From JALYXV01 sp963733505 (GTDB lineage: Bacteria; Actinomycetota; Acidimicrobiia; Acidimicrobiales; Palsa-688): a DNA stretch of 64,000 nucleotides. The notes below the pieces were generated by a model. The model was not told the DNA's origin. It made no database searches and saw only the letters and a program-made list of their open reading frames with translations. The stretch lies in NCBI GenBank assembly GCA_963733505.1, contig CAVTDW010000008.1, positions 248,001-312,000 on the forward strand. The letters are read 5' to 3'. How positions within the stretch are numbered: position 1 is the first letter of the stretch; every line of letters starts with the position of its first letter. Shown in pieces: positions 52,307-60,612 of this stretch. A program made the position numbers and the translations under genes.

Positions 52307-54807
52307 GGGGACGCTTCGGGTGTACCTGGGCGCCGCCCCTGGTGTGGGCAAGACCTACGCCATGCTCTGTGAGGGCCGCCGCCGCCACGGACGCGGCACC
52401 GACGTGGTCGTGGGCCTGGTGGAAACCCACGGCCGGGCCCTGACCGAGGCGCAGGTCGGCGACTTGGAGGTCGTGCCCCGGGCCAAGATGACCTACCGCG
52501 ACACCCAGTTCTCGGAGATGGATGTGGACGCGGTCATCGCCCGGCGCCCCGACCTGGCGCTGGTCGACGAGCTGGCCCACACCAACGTGGCCGGCTCCCG
52601 GCACGACAAGCGCTGGCAGGATGTCGAGGACATCCTGGCGGCGGGGATCGACGTCATCTCCACGGTCAACATCCAGCACCTCGAATCGGTCAACGACGTC
52701 GTCGAGCGCATCACCGGCATCGTCCAGCGCGAGACGATCCCCGACTCGGTGGTGCGCGCCGCCGACCAGATCGAGCTGGTGGACATGTCGCCCGAGGCAC
52801 TGCGGCGGCGCATGGCCCACGGGAACATCTACCACCCCGAAAAGATCGACGCCGCCCTGTCCAACTACTTCCGGCCCGGCAACCTGGCGGCCCTCCGGGA
52901 ACTGGCCCTGCTGTGGGTGGCCGACCGAGTCGAGGACTCGCTCCAGCAGTACATGGCGGACCACGGCATCACCCGTCCCTGGGAAACCCGAGAGCGCGTC
53001 GTGGTCGCCATGTCCGGCGCCCCCGGCGGTGATGCGTTGATCCGCCGGGCCTCCCGCATGGCACAGCGGACCAAAGGCGAGCTCCTCGGCGTGCACGTCC
53101 GCGCCCACGACGGCCTGGCGGGGCCGCCTTCGTCGCTGCTGGGCGAGCACCGAGCGCTGCTCAACGAACTCGGGGGCCGCTTTCACGAGACCATCGCCGC
53201 CGATCCCACCGCCGGGCTTCTCAGCTTCGCCCGGGCCGAACGGGCCACCCAACTCGTCCTCGGCCACAGCCAGCGCTCCCGGTGGGCTCATCTGGCGCGG
53301 GGTTCGGTCGTCAACCGGGTGATGCGCCAGAGCGGCGACATCGACGTCCACGTCATCTCCACCCGGTCCTCGCAGGGCGAACAATCCGTCCTTCCGAAGA
53401 ACCGGCGGCGGTCGGCTCTCAACCTGCCGGCCGACCGACAGATCCTGGGATGGTCCATCGCGGCGGTGGGGCTGCCGGTTCTGACCCTCGCGCTGGCCCA
53501 TCTGCGAAGCCAGGTCACCCTGTCCGGCGATCTCTTGCTCTACCTGGCGTTGGTGGTCGGCGTGTCGGCAGCGGGCGGGACCTGGCCCGCCGTGGGCGCC
53601 GCCATCGCGGCCGACCTGCTGGCCAACTGGTTCTTCATCCCCCCGATTCACACCCTCACGATCGGCGACACCGAAAACGTCGTCGCCCTCGTGGTATTCC
53701 TCGCCGTCGCGGGGCTCGTGAGCTGGCTGGTCGGCTACGCCGCCCGCCGCAGCGCTGAGGCCGCCCGGGGTCGAGCCGAGGCCGCGACGCTCGTGCGTCT
53801 TGCCGGCGCCCTGCTGAGCGACGACGACCCCCTCTTCGAAGTCGTCGGCCAGCTCCGGGCCACGTTCGGCTTCGAGGGGGTCAGCGTTCTCCGGCGCGAC
53901 GAAACCGCGGCGTGGCACTCGCCTGGCCGCGGCGGGTGACCACGCCCCCGACCAGCCCGAACACGCGACCGACACGTTGGCCGTCGACGCCGACACCGTC
54001 GTTGCCATCGCGGGCGCCACCTTGAGTGGCGAGGACCGCCGGGTGCTCGGCGCCTTCACCGCCCAACTGGCGGTCGCGCTGCGCGGCCGGGCCCTGCAGG
54101 CCGACGCTGCCGCCGCCACCGCCTTGTCGCAGGCCAACGACCTGCGCACTGCCCTGCTGCGCGCCGTCTCCCACGACTTGCGCACCCCTCTCGCCTCGAT
54201 CAAGGCCTCGGCCACCAACCTGCTGGCCGACGACATCCGCCTCGCTCCCGAAGCCATCCACGAACTGCTGGCCACGATCGACGGCGAGGCCGACCGCCTC
54301 GACAACCTCATCGGCAACCTGCTCGATATGAGCCGACTGCAAAGCGGGACCTTCGAGTTGCTCACCCGCGACGTCGGAGTCGACGAGGTCGTCGCCCAGA
54401 CGCTGGCCAGCCTGGGCGACCGGGCCACGCGGGTCGTCACCGAGGTCCCGGAAAACTTGCCGCGTATCCACACCGACGCGGCACTGCTGGAACGGGCCGT
54501 GGCCAATGTCGTCGAGAATGCCATCTGTTGGTCGCCCGCCGACAAGGCGGTACGGGTCCAGGCCTCGGCGTTCGGCGATCTGGTCGAGCTTCGTGTCGTC
54601 GACCGCGGCCCGGGGATCAGCTCCGGGCAGCGCGAGGAGGTCTTCCAACCCTTCCAACGGCTGGGCGATGATCACACCAGCACCGGCGTCGGCCTCGGTT
54701 TGGCCGTGGCCCGAGGGTTCGTGGACGCGCTCGGCGGTGAGCTCACCATCGACGACACCGCCGGTGGAGGGACCACCATGACCTTTAGCTTCAAGGCGGC
54801 ACGGTGA
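52299..54807 (+). CDS. kdpD: KdpD sensor kinase, frame broken near 53925
   Basis: Osmosensing/K+-sensing histidine kinase. It has the KdpD N-terminal domain with Walker motifs (LGAAPGVGKTYAML, ALVDELAHTN), a Usp domain (VVVAMSGAPGGDALIRRASR), four helices of DUF4118 (about 390-490), a GAF-like region, HisKA with SHDLRTPLASI and HATPase with NVVENAICWSP, DRGPGI and GVGLGLAV. The first frame ends at 53939; the continuation in the +1 frame (LAAAGDHAPDQ...) ends at 54807. One extra base in the CTCGCCTGGCC region explains this. The ATG overlaps the kdpC stop by eight bases. Confidence 0.85.
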
Positions 54808-54875
54808 GCCGGGTGTTGGTTGGCGAGGACGAGTTGCCCATGCGGCGCACGGCGCACGCCGCGCCGAAGACATGA
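54804..54875 (+). pseudogene. kdpE stub left behind kdpD
   Basis: GTG 54804 overlaps the kdpD stop (GTGA), and the frame reads SRVLVGEDELPMRRT, differing from the KdpE N-terminus (SRILVVEDELPMRRT) at only two of these 15 residues. After codon 16 the similarity ends abruptly with AHAAPKT and a stop that overlaps the next ATG. This is the normal position of kdpE. The full gene is now at 45688-46410. Confidence 0.8.
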
Positions 54876-55627
54876 CGATGGACTCGAACGCTGAGCGCTA
54901 CCGGACCGCAGTTGCGCTGGCCGCCGCGACCGTCTTGCCGGTCGGCGCCGCCTTGGCGCTGGTCCCGCTGCGCAACACCACTCCAGTACCGACCATCGCC
55001 CTCGCCCTGGCCGCGATCGTCACTCTGCTGGCCGCCACCGGCACCCGCGGCACCGCTGCGATCGCGGCGGTATCGGCCAGTGTCGGATTCGATGTCTTCC
55101 ACACCCGCCCCTACGGGTCGCTGCTCATCACCCGGGCCCAGGACCTCCAGACCACGGGGCTCCTGCTGGCCGTGGGCCTCATCGTCGGCCAACTGGCCGC
55201 TACCAACCGCCGCCACCGCCGCCAGGCCGCCCAGAGCAGCTACGACCTGGGCCGCATCCACGCCGTGGCCGAGATGGTGGCGGCCGGCGAACCGGCCGAC
55301 CAGGTCGTCCAGGCGGCCGCCAACGAACTCACCGACCTGTTCGCGCTGCGGTCGTGCCGGTTCGACACCTCCTTCGCGGCCACGCCGGGACCGTTCATCG
55401 AACGACACGGTGACGTGTCGTGGGGGGCCATCCGGTGGGGGTTTCAAACCATGGGATTTCCCACCAGGGAAGTCTCCTTGGTGGTCGAGCATCAAAGCCG
55501 CCCACTCGGCCGCTACGTCCTGGTCGCCCAACCCGGAACCCGAGTGACCGAAGACCAACTGCTGGCCTCGATAGCCCTGGCGGACTTGGCCGCTTCCGCG
55601 CTGGCGGCCCAGGCGATGCCCCGCTGA
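54872..55627 (+). CDS. Stand-alone DUF4118-GAF sensor protein
   Basis: A 251-residue protein with four membrane helices (about 12-110) resembling the KdpD membrane sensor (DUF4118; GFDVFHTRPYGSLLI) followed by a GAF-like domain (VVQAAANELTDLFALRSCRF, LVVEHQSRPLGRYVLVAQPG). It lacks kinase domains. The ATG overlaps the stop of the kdpE stub (ATGA), so it was joined to the kdp operon when kdpE was lost there. It may modulate KdpD or sense osmotic conditions; this is inference. Confidence 0.75.
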   Translation: MTMDSNAERYRTAVALAAATVLPVGAALALVPLRNTTPVPTIALALAAIVTLLAATGTRGTAAIAAVSASVGFDVFHTRPYGSLLITRAQDLQTTGLLLAVGLIVGQLAATNRRHRRQAAQSSYDLGRIHAVAEMVAAGEPADQVVQAAANELTDLFALRSCRFDTSFAATPGPFIERHGDVSWGAIRWGFQTMGFPTREVSLVVEHQSRPLGRYVLVAQPGTRVTEDQLLASIALADLAASALAAQAMPR

Positions 55628-55721
55628 GGCGCGCCGACCTCGGCGTTTGTCGCGCGGCGCGCTACTGGTGCCGCCTCTCAGGTCCGGCGCGCCACGGCTC
55701 CCTTTTCCCCAGATGGTGGTT

Positions 55722-57164
55722 CTATGCCCGACCGGGGGAAAAGGCGCTCAGGTGGCGCCCGGTGGGAACGAGCACCATGCCCGCGCCTGCCGAGGCGGCC
55801 GCGAAGCGCGTCACCGAAGGACCGAGATCGCGCCGGTAGTCGACCTGCCCGTTGTCCGGGTTGAACTGTCGTAGCTGGCCGTCGAGGCCGATCGCCCACA
55901 CGTGGCCGTAGGCGACGACCGGCGGACCGGTGCCGCCCGGCGCCCGCCACCGCAGCGCCAGCGTGCCGTCGCCCACCCGGATCGCGACCAGGCTGTCGGT
56001 GCAGGGGAGGTAGACGGTGTCACCGGCGACCGCGGCCGCGCCGTAGACCCCCGAGCACGACTGGAGTGCGGCGAGCGGCGGCGAGACGTGGCCCAGATGG
56101 GCCTTGTTCAGCAGCCGGGCGATGCCGTCCTTCCCCGCCACCACCACGCCCCCGCCGGGGAGCAGCACCGGGGTCATGGAGCCCAGATCGGTGTCGGTCA
56201 TATTGAGCTGGGAAAAATTGTCGGCTGCGAAATAGTCCCGTACCGCCAGGTCGGGCCCGAGGCGGATCACGGCATCGCCGAAATCGAAGCCAGTCGTCGA
56301 ACTCCCGTTACCCGTCGCCACGAAGACATCGCCGGAGGGGTCCACTGTTTCGCCGCCCGGGTTCCAGATGCCCGCCTCCCGCTGGGCGCCGACCACGTAG
56401 GAGCGTTGCGGGCCGGCACCGGAGGACGGCACCGACACCAACGCCCCTTTGTACTGGCCGCAATCACCCGCCAGTCCGCCGTAGGGGACCAACACCTGAC
56501 CGCCGCTCAGGCTGAGCGCTCCCCGCTGTTGCTCCACGCGGGGGTCGAGGCCCGGGGGGTCGACGGCTCGCCGCCACCGCTGCGTGCCAGTGGCCAGGTC
56601 GAGGGCGATCAGGTCGTGGTGGGGGCCGTCACGGAAGAAACCGGCGACATAGATCGTGGACGTGGCCAGATCGACGACCGGGGTGCTGGTGATGCCGGAG
56701 GGGTTGATGTTGCCGCACGGCAGCGTGGATCCATCGACGGCGTCGCCCAGCGGGGTCCGCCAACGAACCTTTCCGGTGTGGGCGTCGAGCGAGTACACCG
56801 AGTCGCCCTCGGTGGCCGCGATCACCGCGTCGCCGACCACCAGCGGCTGGGCGTACACGTTGCCGTCGAGGTCGTCGCTGGTCCACGCCGCTTTGGCGCC
56901 CGCCGCGAAGGCGCGACGGTCGTCGGCGGCGCCGCTTCGGGCCACGTCGTGCTGGTAGGTCACCCAGTTGGCGACCGCTGGTGGGGCGCCGAGAGCAGTG
57001 GTGGTGCGCCCCGTCGTCGACGGCGACTGGTGCGACGAGCAGCCGGGCGCCAGTGCGGCGACGACGAGGACCACTCCGGCCACGGGCCGGGACCGCCAGG
57101 CATGCTTCACCCTCGGCGCCAGACGGTCAGGGTGTCGGGGCGTCGGGCGTTTCCGAGTCGCCAT
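55722..57164 (-). CDS. PQQ-like beta-propeller lipoprotein
   Basis: A 480-residue protein. The signal ends in LAPGC (lipobox) after a basic N-terminus. The mature part has PQQ/WD-like propeller repeats (VYSLDAHTGKVRWRTPLG, LIALDLATGTQRWRRAV, VAIRVGDGTLALRWRAPGG, LRQFNPDNGQVDYRRDLG). Such proteins can be BamB-like scaffolds or outer-layer binding proteins; quinone binding is not evident. It starts one base after the stop of the upstream membrane protein, suggesting an operon. Confidence 0.8.
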   Translation of the reverse strand: MATRKRPTPRHPDRLAPRVKHAWRSRPVAGVVLVVAALAPGCSSHQSPSTTGRTTTALGAPPAVANWVTYQHDVARSGAADDRRAFAAGAKAAWTSDDLDGNVYAQPLVVGDAVIAATEGDSVYSLDAHTGKVRWRTPLGDAVDGSTLPCGNINPSGITSTPVVDLATSTIYVAGFFRDGPHHDLIALDLATGTQRWRRAVDPPGLDPRVEQQRGALSLSGGQVLVPYGGLAGDCGQYKGALVSVPSSGAGPQRSYVVGAQREAGIWNPGGETVDPSGDVFVATGNGSSTTGFDFGDAVIRLGPDLAVRDYFAADNFSQLNMTDTDLGSMTPVLLPGGGVVVAGKDGIARLLNKAHLGHVSPPLAALQSCSGVYGAAAVAGDTVYLPCTDSLVAIRVGDGTLALRWRAPGGTGPPVVAYGHVWAIGLDGQLRQFNPDNGQVDYRRDLGPSVTRFAAASAGAGMVLVPTGRHLSAFSPGRA

Positions 57165-58238
57165 TCATTGGTATTCGATCACGTTGGGTGCGGGGGTAAG
57201 CGCGAGGAGATCGGCCGGGGAATACGGGTTCTTGTCCTGCTTGTAGAAGACCTTGAATCCGAGGGCGAATCGAGGGTCCGAGGCCAGCGCCTGATACCGC
57301 ACCGCCTTGACCTCGGGGCCACCGAAGCCGTCCATGTTGAAGACCATCGCCAACCCCGCGGCAGCCTGGACGGAGGCCTTGTCGGTCACCATGTCGTCGG
57401 TGAACTGGTGGATGAGGAGCAGCTTCTGCGGGAGGTTCTTCGACGCCACCAATTGGGCCAGCCAGCTCGACACGGCATTCACGGCCTCCGCAGTCGTGTG
57501 GCCGATCTGCTTGGACGGCAGCTGCGTCGCGTCGAGCTTCCATTCCGGGTCCAGCGCCAGGCCCACGTCGGGTTCTGCGAGCCAGCGGGCCAAGGTCTGG
57601 GCGTCGGCCAGGAAGTCGCCCCGACCGGGCTGGATGTCCAAGATCAGCAGGCCGTGGTGCGCCCGCACGGTGCCCAGGTAGGTCTCGATGGTGTCGTCGG
57701 ACACGCGGGAGGCGTAGGTGTGATCGGACCCCGGCGCCGCGTTGGTGACGAACGCGATCAGTTCGTAGGCCGGCAGTACCGGTGCAGCCGGCTGGTCATA
57801 CGCCGCCGCCTGGGTCGCGAGCTGCGGCCACAGCTGTTCGGGCCCGTGGGTTCCGAGAATTCCGAGCCGGGGAATCCCGGCCGCGCCGTAGAAGGCGACG
57901 ATTCGACGGTTGGGCAGCAACGTCCGGCCACCCCCCGGTTCGCTCAGGGCCGCGGGCAGCGCGGTGGTGGGGGCGGCCGATGCCGATCGTTGTTTGGCGG
58001 TGTTTCTTGACACCGATGCAGGTCGCGAGGGCGAGGTGATGCCCTCGACGAGGTACACGCCCCCGGCGACAACGGAGGCGAGGATGAGGACCGCACCGGC
58101 GCGACGGCGGCGAAACTGCCGTTGCCGGCGTTGCCTCCGCATGGCCGGAGTGTCGAGATAGAGGCCGTGCAGTTGCTCGGCCCATGTCGGTTCGCGGAGC
58201 TGGCCGCGGCCGAGGTCCCGAGTATCCACAGGGCGCAT
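57165..58238 (-). CDS. Single-span membrane protein with a hydrolase-like outer domain
   Basis: A 357-residue protein. A basic cytoplasmic part (RRQRRQRQFRRRR) is followed by a membrane helix (AGAVLILASVVAGGVYLV), then an extracytoplasmic domain starting RRIVAFYGAAGIPRLGILG with YELIAFVTNAAPG, HHGLLILDIQPGR, EPDVGLALDPEWK and KLLLIHQFTDDMV. The strand pattern suggests a TIM-barrel or polysaccharide-deacetylase-like fold, but I cannot name the family. It is immediately upstream of the propeller lipoprotein. Confidence 0.7.
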   Translation of the reverse strand: MRPVDTRDLGRGQLREPTWAEQLHGLYLDTPAMRRQRRQRQFRRRRAGAVLILASVVAGGVYLVEGITSPSRPASVSRNTAKQRSASAAPTTALPAALSEPGGGRTLLPNRRIVAFYGAAGIPRLGILGTHGPEQLWPQLATQAAAYDQPAAPVLPAYELIAFVTNAAPGSDHTYASRVSDDTIETYLGTVRAHHGLLILDIQPGRGDFLADAQTLARWLAEPDVGLALDPEWKLDATQLPSKQIGHTTAEAVNAVSSWLAQLVASKNLPQKLLLIHQFTDDMVTDKASVQAAAGLAMVFNMDGFGGPEVKAVRYQALASDPRFALGFKVFYKQDKNPYSPADLLALTPAPNVIEYQ

Positions 58239-58344
58239 ACTGTCAGAGGTGGCACCCTATTCGCCCCGTGGCCTGGCGCGCGGTGGTACCGAGGGCAGTC
58301 CCCGCGTCGGGAAAGAACCGCCACGTTGGTGGAATCGGAGGCCC

Positions 58345-58440
58345 GGCGTATGCGGCGGCGGTTCGGGGCGGGGTGTGGCGGCGGGCGGTATGGCGGTGGC
58401 GGGCGGTGTGGCGGGCGGGCGGTGGCGGTGCGCGCGTGTG
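58345..58440 (+). repeat. G-rich low-complexity tract
   Basis: About 95 bases dominated by GGCGG, GGGCGG and GGTGG on the plus strand, with at least six G runs of three or four, so it could form G-quadruplexes. It lies in the upstream region of the minus-strand gene starting at 58238 and downstream of the RsbW-like gene. Confidence 0.5.
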
Positions 58441-58455
58441 CGTCGTCGATGCCGA

Positions 58456-58938
58456 TCAGGGGTTGCTGCGGTCGGGTCGGTCGGTGCTGAGCTCGGCCCA
58501 TACCACCTTCCCGGACACGCCGAGGTCGTCCTCGGCGGCGTGCCATCCCCAACCGGTCGCGATGGAAGCGACGAGGTGCAATCCTCGGCCGTTGGTTGAC
58601 TCCTCGTCGAAGCCGAGAAGCGTAGGAGGGTGCGTATCTCGATCGAGGACCTCGACTCGAATGAGCCCGTCAGCGATAGAGACCGATGCCGTGAAGTCGG
58701 TGCGAGCGTGGCGCACCGCGTTGCCCGCGAGCTCGTCGAGCACGAGCAAGACGTCGCCCATCATCGGGATCGACAAGCCGGAGTCCTCGATGGCTTGGTT
58801 CACAAGCGATCGAGCGCGCTGAACGCTGCTGGCGTCGGGGGCGAAGCTCCCTCGCCACCGCACCGAAACTAACGACCGAGCGGATCGAGAAGCGTGTACA
58901 GAATGGTCACTGACGCTGCTCCTGCCTCGTTTGTGCAA
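58456..58938 (-). CDS. RsbW-like ATP-binding protein (anti-sigma factor type)
   Basis: A 160-residue HATPase_c_2 protein. The N-box is LDELAGNAVRHART, and the G-boxes appear as VEVLDRDTHPPTL and NGRGLHLVASIATGWG. These are the hallmarks of serine kinase/anti-sigma proteins of the RsbW/SpoIIAB family. The C-terminal part (GVSGKVVWAEL) completes the domain. It is a candidate partner for the STAS proteins at 42-45 kb, which is inference. The start is uncertain by up to 30 residues. Confidence 0.85.
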   Translation of the reverse strand: MHKRGRSSVSDHSVHASRSARSLVSVRWRGSFAPDASSVQRARSLVNQAIEDSGLSIPMMGDVLLVLDELAGNAVRHARTDFTASVSIADGLIRVEVLDRDTHPPTLLGFDEESTNGRGLHLVASIATGWGWHAAEDDLGVSGKVVWAELSTDRPDRSNP

Positions 58939-59025
58939 CCCCCTGTTGCGGGGAAGAACCTATCCGAGGCGTTCCCGGCTCAAACCTGCTCAACGAAGTC
59001 CGCCGACCGAGAGGAGACGCACGAT

Positions 59026-59388
59026 GTGCCCCTTGCCGTGACTGCCCTGGATGACGCGGAACTCAAGGTGTTGGACGGCTTAGCCGCCGACGTCGATGAC
59101 AGCGCCCGAGACGAACGCCTCCTCGCCCGTCGGTTACGGGCCATTCGTGCCAGCCGAGCGAAGGGCCGTTCGTGGGAGGACATCCTGGCGCACGAGGCCG
59201 CTCCCGGCACGATGGAGTTGACGTCAAGGGTCCTTCGGGGGATCACCCGAGCCAGCGGCGCGATCCGCCGCACGGTGGCGCGCGGTCTGAAGGCGAATGG
59301 CGCCAGCATCGCCGCCATCGCGGACCGGTTCGGGGTTTCGCGCCAGCGCGTGTCGGCGTTGCTTCGCCGCCGCCGGGAGGACGACTGA
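59026..59388 (+). CDS. Small HTH protein
   Basis: A 120-residue basic protein. The C-terminal 30 residues form a helix-turn-helix (GASIAAIADRFGVSRQRVSALLRRR) of resolvase/sigma-70-r4 type. The middle has two Arg-rich helices. The GTG at 59026 follows GAGGAG by nine bases; an upstream ATG at 58894 would add 44 poorly conserved residues. DNA binding is likely; target unknown. Confidence 0.65.
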   Translation: MPLAVTALDDAELKVLDGLAADVDDSARDERLLARRLRAIRASRAKGRSWEDILAHEAAPGTMELTSRVLRGITRASGAIRRTVARGLKANGASIAAIADRFGVSRQRVSALLRRRREDD

Positions 59389-59393
59389 CGCGC

Positions 59394-60347
59394 CTATTCC
59401 ACGATTCCGGCTTGGATCTGAAACCAGTTTCCCCTATTGACATTGACCCAGACGTGTCCGTCGGTCCCCTTCGCCAGAATCACGTACTTCGACCCGTCAG
59501 CAGTCCAACCCTCTTTCAGGATCTCGGTGACAAGTGCGGTCGGACCGCCAACCTCGAAGAACTTGGCTGTCGCCAGTGCTTCGGGTGAATCGGCCGAAAT
59601 GATGTACGGATGGCCATCGGTGCCGGTGACCGTCAAGTCGATGCGAGTGCCGGTTGGTCCAAACGCCATCAGGTTCGCTCCTTTATCGAGTGGGGAAAGC
59701 CAGAGTCCGCAATCCTTGGCCAGGATTTCGTCCTCATCGATCAAGCTATTTGGTTGCGACTGGGTCGGAAAAGCGGCTGGAGGTTTTGGGAGGGTTGAAA
59801 AGCCGATGCCTGAACCAAGTCGTCGATCGACGAGCTGTCGCATGCACGCTTGCGGATGACTGGGGAAGTTGGGGCTCTGGAACCCGGACCAATCGCCAGC
59901 GTTTGCTTGCCACCAATAGGTAATCGTGCCTTCGTCCAGTAAGGCAAGCATGGCGAGCGATCCGCCGTATCCACCAACAGGCCGGCGATCGATCGACCCA
60001 GCGCCCTTGTAATACTCTCGGATCGCGGCTGCAGTCGCCTTTGTATCGGTCGAGTAGTAGATGCAAACGTTCTCCGGGGCGCCGAGTACGTCTGCTTGAC
60101 GGTTGGCCTCGGTAGCGTGAGCGACACCCACCGCGTGACCCCGCAAGGTGTCACCGGCCCCCTGCTCCCAGTTCAGGCCGATATCAAGGCCCGCGTTGTG
60201 GTAGCGGTTGGCCTCTTGGACGGTCAGATTCTTGCTGTTTGGTTGAAATGACAGATACCGAATGGCCACCCGAAAGCCAAGTTCGAATGCCTTCTGCGCG
60301 TCCGGCGGTGTGCTGGACGCATCGAAACCTCGTCTGAGAACTGTCAT
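59394..60347 (-). CDS. DUF1906 (Rv2525c-like) glycoside-hydrolase-like protein
   Basis: A 317-residue protein beginning directly with the DUF1906 domain (GFDASSTPPDAQKAFELGF, NAGLDIGLNWEQGAGDT, HAVGVAHATEANRQADVLGAP, YYSTDTKATAA, GGYGGSLAMLALLDEGT, YWWQANA). The domain is a TIM barrel related to lysozyme-like hydrolases. A second C-terminal beta domain (about 215-317) is unassigned. No signal peptide is present, which is unusual for a wall-active enzyme; Rv2525c is a Tat substrate. Base composition is lower in GC than that of its neighbours. Confidence 0.82.
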   Translation of the reverse strand: MTVLRRGFDASSTPPDAQKAFELGFRVAIRYLSFQPNSKNLTVQEANRYHNAGLDIGLNWEQGAGDTLRGHAVGVAHATEANRQADVLGAPENVCIYYSTDTKATAAAIREYYKGAGSIDRRPVGGYGGSLAMLALLDEGTITYWWQANAGDWSGFQSPNFPSHPQACMRQLVDRRLGSGIGFSTLPKPPAAFPTQSQPNSLIDEDEILAKDCGLWLSPLDKGANLMAFGPTGTRIDLTVTGTDGHPYIISADSPEALATAKFFEVGGPTALVTEILKEGWTADGSKYVILAKGTDGHVWVNVNRGNWFQIQAGIVE

Positions 60348-60430
60348 TGAGGCGTCCCGTCGAGGTCGTAGAGGTCAACCATGGTCATCCCCGCGTCCCA
60401 GGGGTGCCAAACGAATCCTGCCATGAGCGG

Positions 60431-60458
60431 GTCCGCGGTCCGCGGTCCGCGGTCCGGG
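60431..60458. repeat. Four tandem GTCCGCG heptamers
   Basis: GTCCGCG repeats at 60431, 60438 and 60445, with a last copy GTCCGGG at 60452. The array lies between the DUF1906 gene and the 13E12-type element. Confidence 0.75.
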
Positions 60459-60497
60459 GTCCTCGCACCGAGTCGAGCACGAATAGGAACTTTTTTC

Positions 60498-60527
60498 TTG
60501 ACAGTCGAACGTACGTTCGACTATACT
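60498..60527 (+). promoter_or_regulatory. LexA-type SOS box inside the promoter of HNH copy 2
   Basis: TTGACA (60498-60503) and TATACT (60522-60527) flank an 18-bp spacer containing TCGAACGTACGTTCGA (60505-60520), a perfect 16-bp palindrome and an ideal actinobacterial LexA box. LexA would sit directly between -35 and -10. Confidence 0.8.
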
Positions 60528-60549
60528 GACTTCTAGTAGTAGCCGTCGT

Positions 60550-60608
60550 GGGCCTGGCTGATGGCCCTCCTTCCCGTCGTTATGGATCGCTTGACGTGTG
60601 TGAGGAGG
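60550..60608 (+). promoter_or_regulatory. Leader hairpin and anti-Shine-Dalgarno of HNH copy 2
   Basis: GGGCC (60550-60554) and GGCCC (60563-60567) can form a hairpin. CCTCCT at 60566-60571 is complementary to the ribosome site AGGAGG at 60603-60608, and forming that pair would compete with the hairpin. The segment 60538-60576 is nearly identical to copy 1, whereas the sequence to the start codon differs. Confidence 0.45.
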
Positions 60609-60612
60609 TGTG

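Noticed and set aside
52272..54545. 757-codon minus-strand frame opposite kdpC/kdpD
   Set aside because: Entirely antisense to kdpC and kdpD, which have strong motifs; typical GC-driven open frame.
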